The notes under the pieces are model-generated. The model was given only the letters and a program-made list of their open reading frames with translations. It was not told where the DNA came from and did not search any database. A DNA stretch of 64,000 bases, from the NCBI GenBank assembly GCA_010015655.1, contig ML976680.1, positions 619,517-683,516 of the forward strand, given 5' to 3'. The position numbers and the translations under genes were made by a program. The stretch is from Bimuria novae-zelandiae CBS 107.79. Its lineage: Eukaryota > Ascomycota > Dothideomycetes > Pleosporales > Didymosphaeriaceae. This document shows, one piece after another, positions 22,334 through 33,010 of the stretch (positions are counted from its first letter, which is position 1; every line of letters starts with the position of its first letter).

Positions 22334-24546
22334 ATGGATAAACTGAAGGTGAAGGCGCGGTCGGCGCGCAATAGAGTCGCGGAAAGTGCTTCCCGCGGTG
22401 GTGGAAGCGCCTCCCTCTCAGAACCACACTCGGTCTTACCCCCGGACGACAACGCCAGCACGGCTGCCGTGAACGAGGGCTACCTCGGGACTGCTGCGCG
22501 CGACTTCGCAGTGCCTCACAACCCAACCGAACGACAACCTGTCGTCGAGCCTCCGACCTCTCTACAATCCTCGGTGGATGCAGGCACGCCCGTGCCGACG
22601 CCGCGAAGCAACAATGGCAACCGCGCCCAGCCACCGTCCGAGTACGTTCTTTCCTGTTTAACCCGCTGTGCAAGAAGGGCAGTCGCTAATGACTCTATAG
22701 AGGAAGGCTCGGGCGGTCCCGTAGTAACTCAGCTCCACAGCGACGACCCGCTGTAGGCATGCGACAGTCCAGTATCGGAATCCGCCGAATGCCTTCAATG
22801 GAAGAACTCAGAGCGCAACGAGCGTACGCGAATCAGAATGCCTCCACGAATGCGCTACAACAGACGCCTTCGCGGCTGCCTTGTCTAGAGGAGGAAGTCC
22901 AATTAGAGCACATACACACGGGCTCCACGACCACGACCGAGTCGGACAGCCCGCGCACCGAGCCTAACAGGCTTTCAAGGGCGGCCAGCGCTGTCTCCGC
23001 CAAACTGGGCTTATTTAAGTCAACGAAAGGGAAGGACAAGGAGAAGGATGTCGAAGACGGGGCAGGTGCAGGCTATCCACCACCGACCGTACCGGGAGAC
23101 CGCCCATGGACCAACTACACGTCGAACATGGTCGACGTCCTGGACACAGTTGGTATGTATTAGGCATTCACAAGACTACTGCGACGTTTCACTAACCATT
23201 ATAGACCCGGAAGTGCAGACCCTCACTTCCATCACCAATATCCAGAACTCCCTCTTCGTGCCCAATCTCGGCAGATTCGTGAACCGTCGGCCGACCTACA
23301 AGCTACAGCGCGCACCGAGCGAGCGGCAAAGCCTGGAGGACATCAACCGGGTCATTGGACCTCTCCAACAAGAGCAGGAGGAACAACAGGCTCCCCGCTT
23401 GAGGCGCTCCAACACCGGGGGTACCATGGCGACGCTAGCCACGATTGACTCACACCTAAGTGAATCTCGCTATGCAGTGCTCCCGCACGGCATGACCCTT
23501 GAGGATTGGTCAAAGGAGGATAAGAAGGAATTGAACGACCATGTTAGACACATGTTACACTCAAAAAGATCCAAGTTCAAGCGCTCCATGAGAGGGTTTG
23601 GACAATATGTTAGACGACGTAAGCAGCTCCAACCCTTTCACGCACACGCCAACTAACAGCTGCAGCACTTGGCTTTTTGGTTACTCTGTACGCGACGTTG
23701 ATCACTTTGTTTGGTCTCGCTTGGGTTCTCTTCTTGATCGGCTGGATCAACGTCGGCGGTCGGCAAATATACGTCGTCCATATCATCGACAGCGTTCTAG
23801 TCGCCCTTTTCGCTATTATGGGTGACGGCCTCGCGCCTTTCCGAGCAGTCGACACCTATCACATGATCTTCATTGCGCATTACCATTATTACACGTGGTC
23901 ACGTCGAAAGAAGGATATGCTCCCGGAACTTCGCAACCACAACGACCTGCCTTCGAACAACGCTCCGATGTCTGGTCGGAATAACACCGACCCTGAGGAT
24001 CCTGAAAAGCAGTGGGAGTTTACTGTGCTTACGCCTAAGCAGCAGGCCAAGTTGGAGCATCATCAGGCGAAATTCTGCAAATCGCATTCCTTCTACAAAC
24101 CTCACGAAACAAGTACGCATCACGCGTTCCCGCTGCGCATACTGATTGCTATCGTTGTTCTCTTGGACTGTCATTCCTTGCTCCAAATCTCCCTCGGTGC
24201 TGTTACATGGGGCTGGTACTACAAGGACCGACCCTTCGCCGTTACCACGGTAATTCTGTGCTGCTCGATTACCTGCAATGCTACAGCCGGCCTCCTCATC
24301 ACCATCGGTGATCATCGCACCAGGAAGAAGGATGTCTTGGAACGAATGAACAGACAGGAACTGACCGAAGAGGCTATGCACCACATAGAAAAGAAGAAGG
24401 AAAGAGAGAGTGAGAGCGAACGAGAGGACAATGAGGACGGTAGTAGAAAGGGTCGGTCTAGCTTCCAACTCTATCGTCCGCGGCAATCTGAAGAGCGATC
24501 TCGCAAAGGGAAGGAGGCAGCGCCTGCAGAAAGCGCATATCCGTGA
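22334..24546 (+). CDS. DUF2985-type multi-pass membrane protein
   Basis: Four exons: 22334-22641, 22701-23152, 23205-23618 and 23666-24546, with introns of 47-59 bp, all in phase; 684 aa. The N-terminal 340 residues are disordered and Ser/Pro/Arg-rich, with likely phospho-sites and a GMTLEDWSKEDK helix before the membrane part. Four hydrophobic segments follow: LVTLYATLITLFGLAWVLFL, VVHIIDSVLVALFAIMGDG, ILIAIVVLLDCHSLLQISLG and AVTTVILCCSITCNATAGLL. The LDCHSLLQ motif and the C-terminal RKKDVLERM helix are as I recall the fungal DUF2985 family, whose function is unknown. The tail is highly charged (KKKERESESERED). Acceptor 23665 is preferred over 23659 because of the CTAAC branch site just upstream; the alternative adds two residues. 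Confidence 0.75.
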
Positions 24547-25515
24547 GGTGATCTGGGTACCAGTACTTGAATCTTGGCATGCATTTTGTAGCGCTTCTTG
24601 AGTTGCATTTTAATAACATCATTCCGCCATTTGCAAAAGCGCGTCCTCTGAATCGTGGAAATTATCAATTCCTCAGTCAGCTCGCCCGGACACGTTGATC
24701 ATGTTCGCATTCGGCCCGTAGGATGAAGATGCCAGGCCCGGGACATGACTTCTTGGCATGGAAATGGCACGAGAAATCGGGAGCATCACGCTTTTTGAAA
24801 TTTGTCTGACACAACGTTCTCAGGGACTGGCCTGGCCAGGTCTGAGGGACTAAGCTGGTCTGCGACTCTCTCGTCTCCAGACCCATGCGAGTACCCCAGA
24901 CTGATCTCGGATACCGTAGGAAGAGCCGCGAGCGCAGAGTAGTGCGCTCGCGCCACAATGCGGGGCCTGAGCTCCGACTGCGACAGCTAATGTAGCCACT
25001 TTGCTTGGAGCCGGCGAATTAGAGCGGAAGTACTAGCCTCCGGTGGAGACTGCTGGTGCGTAGACTTCTGGGGAGCTTCCATCATGACTTCCGCAGGCGA
25101 AACGCACTCCTACAAGATCCTGGATCGGCAGCATGTATGTAGGAATGTGGGCTAGGTTGGTGAAATTGCCCTCGAGAGTAAGGGAGAAGGATTGGGCTCC
25201 GATGGTGTCCTGGGAGGAGTTATGCTGGATTGTCCAAGTTTTGAAGGACGGGAACAGGGATGAAGAGGAGACAAGTAATCAGTCCCTGCCACGGGAGGAA
25301 GGATGGTATTGGGGTATCTGTGGGTACCCAGAGCATCTGGGTACCTACCTTGCTGTCCGTCTGGCCGGCTCCTTAATAAATGGATTGTGATCGACGCATT
25401 TTCTGGAATCTGGACCCTGAGATCTCGATTGCTTGACCTTGAACTTTAACTTTAACTACTACTATTTGTTTGTGCTGACGCTGGACGGAAAGCTGCGGCA
25501 TGCGTATTGCCAGAG
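24547..25515. other. Intergenic with a 10 bp-arm hairpin
   Basis: About 970 bp. It holds the perfect inverted repeat at 25323-25345 and otherwise only short ORFs. Confidence 0.5.
25323..25345. repeat. Perfect hairpin, GGTACCCAGA arms, 3 nt loop
   Basis: GGTACCCAGA (25323-25332), GCA, TCTGGGTACC (25336-25345). The arms are exact. It lies about 170 bp upstream of the receptor gene start. Confidence 0.75.
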
Positions 25516-26945
25516 ATGGCGCAGAGCATTGTGATTTTGTCGGCGGCATTTGTGTCGATTACCGTGGTGTCGATTGCGGTGCGGATGTATACGCGTGTGG
25601 CGATATTGAAGAATGTAGGGAGCGATGATTGTAAGAGATCGACCAGAGTATGGAGACCTTTACTAATTGATGGGTGGTAGATCTGATCTGTTTGGGTGCG
25701 GTGTGTACGAGACGGACCGAAGAGTGGAAGGGAGCGTTTACTGATGAAGTGGATAGATTTTCGCGGTTGTGTGCTCGGTCACACCGCTTCCTGGTATGTA
25801 TGCGGCGGGATTCTGGGAGGTGGAGGAAGTTGTGTTGTGCTGTGCTGTGCTTATGCGGGTATTTCAGCGATTCAATACGGGCTCGGACGGCCTACGGCAG
25901 AGCAGAAACTCGAGGATGTCGCGCCGTATCAGAAGGTTTGTGGAGGCTCTGAATTGCACCCGAGAGGATGTATCTAACATGCGCAGTGGCTCCTCGCCTC
26001 ATCGGTATCCTACAGCGTCTCCGCGTCGCTGATCAAGTTCTCCCTGCTCACGTTCTTCACGCGGCTTTCTAGTGCCCGAGCGTTCACCACGCTCGTTTAC
26101 GTAATGCTCTTCATTGTTGGCGGCACGGGAATTGGCAGCGTTACGACTGTGCTGCTGCAGTGTAGACCGCTGGATGCGCTGTGGGACGCGAGTAAAGTTC
26201 CCGGCGCGAAGTGCATCCGCATCGTGGACTTCTACTACGCGAACGCCGCTCTCAACATCACCACCGATGTTCTGATCCTGCTCTTACCCATTAGGGTATT
26301 ATGGGGTTTGCATATGCCGCTTAGACAGCGGCTCAGTCTATGCGCATTGTTTGGAATGGGAGGACTGTACGTTGCCCCCCTCCTCCCAGAAGATATGAAT
26401 ACGTCATGAGCGCTATAGAGCTGACTAGGTTGTGTAGGGCCTGCATCGCATCCATTGTCCGTCTTATCTCCCTCTCCTCGCTCCTCGCCTCATCCAATCC
26501 CACACAAGCACTCATCACGCCCCTCAACTGGTCCATCATCGAGCTCAATGTCTCCGTCTTCATCGCCGGTGGCCCTGCACTCAAAGCGTTCCTGCGCCAC
26601 TTGGTGCCTTCGCTGCTCGGCTCCTCGTATGCCCCTACTGGCCCCTCGAAGTACGGCTCGAGGTACGGCTCGAGGTCGCGACAAACACATGCCGGCAGTA
26701 TTCCACTCGGAAGCATGCATGATAAGAACAAAACGGTGTGGAGGAACTCAGTCAGCGCGAAGCCAGGGGGTCAGGCAGGGGCGGTGGAGGAAGGCGACGG
26801 GAGCAGAGAGGGCAGTCAAGAAAACATTCTAAGGAACTATCATGGGATCTTACAGGAGGTCACTGTAAGTGTGAAGAGCGAAAGAAGGAGTCTGAGTTCG
26901 AGGGCGGCGCGCGAGGAAAGAAACGAGGGAAAAATAGATTTCTAA
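25516..26945 (+). CDS. PTH11-like receptor (fungal rhodopsin-fold 7TM), no CFEM
   Basis: Five exons: 25516-25630, 25681-25702, 25830-25935, 25987-26366 and 26438-26945; 376 aa. Seven hydrophobic segments appear in order: VILSAAFVSITVVSIAVRMY; LICLGAVCVVLCCAYAGISA; SVSYSVSASLIKFSLLTFF; TLVYVMLFIVGGTGIGSVTT; ALNITTDVLILLLPIRVLW; ALFGMGGLACIASIVRLISL; SIIELNVSVFIAGGPALKAF. Family marks are GSDDY after TM1, IQYGLGRP after TM2, a Cys in TVLLQCRPLDALWD and Asn-Asp in NITTD. These receptors sit in the plasma membrane and sense surfaces or host cues in plant-associated fungi. The N-terminus lacks the extracellular CFEM domain of Pth11 itself. The second intron (25703-25829) was placed to restore TM2; its 127 bp length is unusual for this window, so that junction is the least certain. 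Confidence 0.78.
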
Positions 26946-27532
26946 TCGGGTTAATTGCGTTGGTTGTGTATCGAGCGGAGGCGCCCTGGTGCTTTGGGGG
27001 TATATTGGGAGCGCGAACTTGGTTCCGAATGTTTCTGTGAGCGTGCTGGACCTGCTTGTGTGGCATCTCAACGTACACCAGCCAGTCATGATCGACATCT
27101 TGGTGGAAGAATCGCTGATCTTGTGGGTCGCTGTCTCGTTGGGCAATTGTGATCGCACCGGTGTGTGATGTCGATCAGGCATGGGCGACTTGCCGAGATT
27201 TCGCTAGTACTTAAGAAGTTAGCTTCCGAATCAAAACGGGACGCCCCACAGTCACCCGTAGACTGAGGACCACTAGTCGGAACCGACCTGTACTTTCAGC
27301 TCTGTTCAATTCCATAGCAACAGGCATCTCTTGACCCTTGACTCTTGGTATCTTTAAATTTCCGATACTTTATATTTAGACCGGTCCAACGGCGGACGTG
27401 CTGGTGCGTTCCGGCGACGACGAAACGGTAGTAAGCGGCGCAGTAGAAGCGTACCCGCCAGCTCGCAGACAAACAAACCGGCGGTACCCTTGACAGGTTA
27501 ATAAGCTTGGAGAAACTAGGGAGAGAGCGAGG
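26946..27532. other. Intergenic between receptor and BTB gene 2
   Basis: About 590 bp, no gene; promoter of the BTB gene expected at its right end. Confidence 0.5.
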
Positions 27533-28563
27533 ATGGCTGATCTGACGTTCGCGTTCGGCTCCAGCTATGGTTCCATGTCCAGCTTACGGCACGGGAAGAG
27601 GGCGAGGACGGCCTATGAAGAGAGCGGTGGAAAGGCACCAAGCAAGATTGAGGATAGGCGTGTTGCAGTCAGCGCTTTACGGTGAGTTTTCATCAAAAAC
27701 TCCACAGTTGTGAATCTTCATAAGACCATGCTACCTATTCAGTCATCAGCTGACCCTTCCCCAGCCTAGACTGCGATCTCATCACCATCAAGGTAGGCAA
27801 GGACGCCTCTCAACGGAGCTTCAAGATTCACGAGCACGTCATTTGTGACCACACCGAGTACTTCCACAACCACATGAAAGACGCGTGGACGGTTATGAAG
27901 GATGAACAGCGTGTCATCGAGCTCCCAAATGACAACCCCGACGCCTTCGCGCTCTGGCGGACGTGGATTTACACCGAGAAAATCGCCATACTCCCTGAAC
28001 AGCCCTTTTCTGCGGAAGGCATGGAAGAGCGAAGCGCGCACTACGCCGTCCTGGCGCACGCCTACGTCCTCGGCGAAATGATCCTCGACATCCCCTTCAT
28101 GAACGCCATCGCAGACGTGTACGTTCTCAATGCGCGCGGCGGAGATGGCGTACGTGCTCACTACCCCACCAACGAGGACATCGCCGTGCTGTACGATGGG
28201 ACGAGCCCAGATAGTCCGATCCGCAAGCTTCTCGTTGACATCTGGATGTACCGCGGCAAGGTAGAGTGGTTGGACAAGGAGCTGGACGACGGAGCGCTGC
28301 CGCGCGAGTTTCTGATCGAGGTCACAAGGGAGTTGTTGAAGCTGAAGAAGGCGAGGGAGGGAGAGACGATGAGTCGTCCGTGGAAGATGACGCATGAGCA
28401 GTACCATGATACGAGAATGATTGTGCACGGGCAAGCGAGGGAGGAGACTGTTGTGGAGGACCAGAGCGGGCAACTGAGGGGGGAGAATTCTTGTAAGCAT
28501 CGGACTGGGCTGCACATGCATGATTCGCCGACTTGTATGGCGTGTTTGTTGATGACGGATTAA
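27533..28563 (+). CDS. BTB/POZ domain protein 2
   Basis: Two exons, 27533-27681 and 27765-28563, with an 83 bp intron in phase; 315 aa. Exon 1 is a basic leader (HGKRARTAYEES). The BTB fold begins DCDLITIKVGKDASQRSFKI, then HEHVICDHTEYFHNHM and LPNDNPDAFALWRTWIYTEK, and is followed by the AHAYVLGEMILDIPFMNAI helix and the SPIRKLLVDIWMYRGKVEWL segment seen in its paralogues. The C-terminus ends with a Cys/His-containing tail (CKHRTGLHMHDSPTCMAC), C-x4-H spaced, which might bind metal but matches no known finger. The start codon is the first ATG of the open exon. Role unknown; BTB proteins of this fungal family are often expanded and accessory. Confidence 0.82.
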
Positions 28564-29197
28564 GTCGATTTGGATAGATTTCGTGCTTGAGGAGTTTGGG
28601 ATGTGGGATGGTCTGGTTGGTTTGAATGATATAGCGTTTTGGATGTGGATGTGCGTCATACCATGTTCTCGTAGGATATTCACGGCGTTAGGAAATTCTT
28701 TAAATCTTAACGCGACACTGCGTGCGACATCCGATCAAGGCTGTTAAGCGATTTTACTGCAAGTACACCATCAGTCAAGTTCGCATGTACAGATTAGTAA
28801 TCTCCAGCTGATTGAGAGTTAAAAACCGAATCAAACAGGTTTGTTTTGCTATGGCAGTCACAACAGGCCAAACGTCGACGGTAAAAAGATATCTACAACA
28901 AACCACAGTTTCTGAAGCCTTCGACTGCGAAAATCGTACTGTTGCAGTTCTACAAGTAGCGTCCATGTATTACTTTGTTTATGTTTTGCTGGTAGAAGTC
29001 TCGCCATTACGTATGATTGTCTTGGTTGTCTCGATGTCTCTTACCATTGATTGTTCATGCCTGGTGCGACTTGTCTTGGCTGTGCTTGATTTTAACATAA
29101 AAGGAAACACAAGAAACCAGCGAATCCTTTAAGACCAACCTGATCAGCACGCGATAACAACGCGTCAAAGTCTAGTCTGAGCGAAGATTGATCAACC
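28564..29197. other. Intergenic between BTB gene 2 and BTB pseudogene
   Basis: About 630 bp; no gene seen. Confidence 0.5.
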
Positions 29198-29982
29198 ATG
29201 TCTACTGCACCTGAACCTTCGGCGGAAATTCCTCCCAATCCCAACAGTGATATCTCCACAAATGTTACCGAAACCACAGACCCGGATTGCAAGCTCGTTA
29301 GCTTGGATGAGCACAGTTTGCCATTTTCAAAGTCGGATTATATACATACTCCGTCCATACGGATATTCTGCACGAGAGATCTAATTTCTTTGAAACCATG
29401 AATGCGACGATTGTAAAACTTCGAGGTTTGCGTTCCCGAACGCTAGACACACTGTCTTTATCTCTGAGGTCTCGCATCTGTTCTTCAACACATTTATCAG
29501 CTGGTTGTATAAGAGAGAGAGCTACCACTTGAACAAATCGTGCTCAACCCTCACTACTCAGATGAAGTTCGAGAAAAGATCCCCTTGTTCTCCAATGATT
29601 TTAATTCTGACGAAACCCATTCTGAGGAAACCCACGGCAATCTAGTTCAGTGCTACATGCTTGGCGCGAAGTTAGCGGACAGAATGTTCAAGAATGCTGT
29701 CATGAGTCTGTGGTTCGACTATACGGTGACACGAAACAAACGCCACGGTTTTCCAGGATCCGAAGTTGCTAAAACCCTTTACAGCCGTTGGCCTCATGCA
29801 TTAAAAACTCGATGCCGAAGAAGTTCTTGGTTGACATCTGGGTACATTTTGGAGTGGGTGAAGGCTGGCTTGAAGAAATGGAGCATACACCCTCAGAATG
29901 TCTCGTAGAATATGCCAAGGCCAAGCTCGCGAAGGGAGATCAACGGACTGACTTGCAGAAGGAAGCATATCTCGAGGAATAA
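29198..29982 (+). pseudogene. BTB/POZ domain pseudogene with several frameshifts
   Basis: The BTB pattern is legible only by switching frame. The start (MSTAPEPSAEIPP) leads to VSLDEHSLPF. A shift near 29330 gives SVHTDILHERSNFFETM, the BTB H..L..RS.FF motif. A second shift near 29420 gives FPNARHTVFISEVSHLFF with FISWLYKR. A third near 29510-29530 leads to CYMLGAKLADRMFKNAVM, and a fourth near 29790 to KKFLVDIWVHFGVGEG and the end. Block order and wording match BTB gene 2 (VLGEMILDIPFMNA, KLLVDIWMYRG). No set of GT-AG introns accounts for all shifts. The locus is 0.6 kb downstream of, and on the same strand as, BTB gene 2, so it may be a decayed tandem duplicate. Confidence 0.8.
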
Positions 29983-30621
29983 GGATACCGCCTTCTTCGA
30001 TCTGAAACCCACTAGTAGGCGCAGTTATTTCGGCATGCATCGACGGCCCACGAATCCGCTCATTTATCCGTCTCTCATTTCGCATCTGGCTTGGGTTTTG
30101 GTTTGGCTTTTACTGCATGAAGGTGGGGCGTTGGTATAGATAGGGAAACCTACATACACAAACCTTGTGTGTCCTGATTTCACTTCATATGAATGAATTT
30201 ATTACAACAGCAGCATCTTCCGATTCTGTCTTGTAATTTGTGTACGAGTGGATGTATTAGCCTTCATACAGTTATTCCGCCGTTATATTCAGACTTTCAG
30301 CAGATGTAAAACAGGCTACTATAATGCATCAAAAGAAGGCTCTGCGAGCAAGGTGGCTCACACGACTTGCCACTCATACCTTCTCGTTAATTCCAAAAAC
30401 ATCTAATTTGAAGAATAGTTCATATCGACATCACCGAAACAGAAAAAGAAAAAGAAAGCGCTTTCTAGCAAACGAACGCGACCACATTGCTTGCGGCCTA
30501 CTCTCTTCAATCTCGATCCTAACACGCGTTCGACAATTTGTTCATGTAGAGCAAGTACCTCAACCTTCGCACTACCGAGTTTCGGGAAGATCATTCTCAA
30601 GCCGGACAGGTAGAGTCGCTT
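29983..30621. other. Intergenic between BTB pseudogene and HET gene 2
   Basis: About 640 bp between converging loci; no supported gene. Confidence 0.5.
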
Positions 30622-32562
30622 TCATACAATCGCGTACTCCTTCAAGCCATATTTCTCAAATTCCTCCCGCGGTGTCTCAGGCGCAGCATTCTTCACGAAG
30701 TCGTGGCCCCACTCGTGGTCCAGCACGAAAGCTACGTTGATGATCCGGTACGTTCCGTCATCGTTAGGCCGAAGCACGAAGGGGAAACTGATCCCGAAAA
30801 GGCCAACCAGGATGTCACCGGAAAAATCGTCGTTTGGCGCATCGTGATGGTGAAATTTGCCGATTCGACCAGTGTTTGTCACGAAGAGTATATTTTCCCT
30901 AGCAGCAATGAAAATATCCCTCAAGACCTGTGTTAATGCGCTCCTATCCGCCTCATCTTTAATGCGTGACGCTGTCTCTTGTGGACTTCTTAGCATCTCC
31001 TCAAATGCCTCAGTGCGCTCTTTGTCAGCGTCAACATAGCTCGGTAAGAGCAATGACAAAAACTGGGATTTGGTAATTCCGTGGCGCTTTCCTATTCTGT
31101 GATAGATCCCCAGAAGTTGGCATAGATAAGAATGTACGAGCTGCTCGCCTTTGTAATATGTCGCTGGCGGGCAATGATCGCGTAACGTGCAAACCTCGGA
31201 TTTTATAGTCACTCCTAGTAACAACCCAGTGGTATACAGTGTGGTATGATCGGACGAAAAACGAACGCCACAGCTAGGGTAAATCTCCATGCATTCTGTG
31301 AGGCCAGGCTGTAAAATATAATACGGATGGTGATAAATAGTTTCGTCGGCAAGCGCTCGTGTTTGTGCAGTATATTCCATTGCAAAATTTGGAACCCATG
31401 AGGGTAGATTCTTCATCAGGATTGACCAGCGGGAGCTATGTGCCATGACAGGACGTAGAGGAAGTTCCATATAGAGTTCGATTCCGCCGGCTCCGAGAAC
31501 TACAGTCATCGCCTCCGTGAATACGTCTTGTATTGCCTTCGAGTAGTCCACTTTTATAGATTTTGCCGAGCGGTCAACAATGCCGAGTAAACTGAAGATC
31601 CTATCTCGTGGCTCAGTACATGTGAGATGAAGAGTTCTTTGGATTTGCGCTGATAGATTTCCACCATCGCGGATGCAGCATAGATATGTAAGCAGGCAGG
31701 CATATGAGGACAACAAGCTGTATTGCTATCTGCAGAAAAGAGTGTGTGGAGTAAGGAGTCTGTCGAGAAGTAGAGAGAGAGAGATCGCCCGAGTCTGTTA
31801 AATCTATGGTCCGTGCACCTAAGTAGTACGTTCCATGTATACAACCTCTGACGTCAGTCACGTGGCTACAAGATAACCGACGTTTAGTAAGTGTACCGAG
31901 TCTCGTGTTAGACGTAGCTTGGTGGTAAGTTTTGCTGCGAAGAAACTAGATATAAAGTCATGCAATCGATCCCATGGCGTTACATACATTCCTAGCTGGA
32001 CGACAGGATCGCGAGCTAACACAAATTCTTGTGCCACCCATAACCGGCTGAACCAAGGTCGGGAAAATATGCGAATCTTTGCATGGAATAAGTCAGGCTC
32101 CCAGCCATTCCAGTCCGCATGAAATTCATGCTCAGACACGCCGTCCTCCGGACCAAGCCAAATGATGACTTGATCGGCCAGTTTGTAGACTTTTTCCATA
32201 GCTTTAACCTGACTGTTTCTTTCAATAGTATCCTTCTGGTTGATACACAGAACGTCCACCCACAAAGCTCGAGTCCTGGTACCCTGTCGCAAATACCGAA
32301 GTGCACAGTCCAGATTCGCGGTAATCCACATCCCAACGACATTGACCCGAGCTTGGAAGGGGCTGGTTTGCGTTCCCCACGCATAGGAAAGAGCGTCATA
32401 TCGGAGTCGTGAAGAGAGCTCTGCGCATTGGAGTTGTATGTTGACTGTCTCGTCGAAGCGTCCAGGGTAGATATGGAGTAGTCGGATCTGGCCTTCCTTC
32501 AGCCTCCTTGAGTAAGGTGATGCTCGGCAAGTGTGACGGCCTCGGCGTCCAGGTGGCCCCAT
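30622..32562 (-). CDS. HET-domain protein 2 (start uncertain)
   Basis: Two exons, 31870-32562 and 30622-31725, joined in phase over a 144 bp intron (31726-31869; weak donor GTAGCC, acceptor GATAG); 598 aa from the ATG at 32562. HET landmarks: EGQIRLLHIYPG, YDALSYAWG (55-63), LWVDVLCINQK (100-110), EKVYKLADQVIIWLG and FSRPWFSRLWVAQEFVLA. After the intron comes CTEPRDRIFSLLGIVD, the usual block following the domain in HETs such as het-6. The reading frame stays open upstream of 32562 to about 32735 and looks coding (RWGKNCGC, ELPPPTKPDPW), yet it contains no ATG and meets a stop beside dispersed repeat B. The true N-terminus may lie in another exon or may have been cut off. No fused effector domain is seen. 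Confidence 0.8.
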
Positions 32563-33010
32563 TAGCTCTGATACAAAGAGTTTACGCTGTGTGACCCAAG
32601 GATCGGGTTTTGTCGGTGGAGGCAGCTCGCAGATGAGGTTATCGAAAGCAATGAGGGGTTCGTCTGCAGTGCAACCGCAGTTCTTTCCCCAGCGTTTGGG
32701 TCCCAATCCAGTATGCACCCAGGTTGACAGAGACGGTTAACCAATCACGAGCTTGAGCACACTCACCACATCCCGCCGGGGTAATCCACGCGCTCCACAG
32801 GACGACCTGAACATATGGAAGGACTCACGCTATACTACTTTAATTCAAGGCCACATCAGCCACCTAAATAGGTATATAACACATCACTTTGCAGTTTCAT
32901 GGCGGGGAACTGCAATGCGTGCGCGATATCCCATTGTTTCATGTTTCCAGCAACTGACAACCACGCTTTATTACTTCTACCATTCAATCGCTGCTCCCAT
33001 GACTACAACC
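32563..33010. other. Spacer between HET gene 2 and FAD oxidase, with repeat B
   Basis: 32563-32735 continues the HET 2 reading frame; 32713-32812 is copy 2 of dispersed repeat B; the rest is featureless. Confidence 0.55.
32713..32812 (+). repeat. Dispersed repeat B, copy 2
   Basis: Matches 6560-6655; see that entry. Its left edge overlaps the end of the open frame upstream of HET gene 2. Confidence 0.7.
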
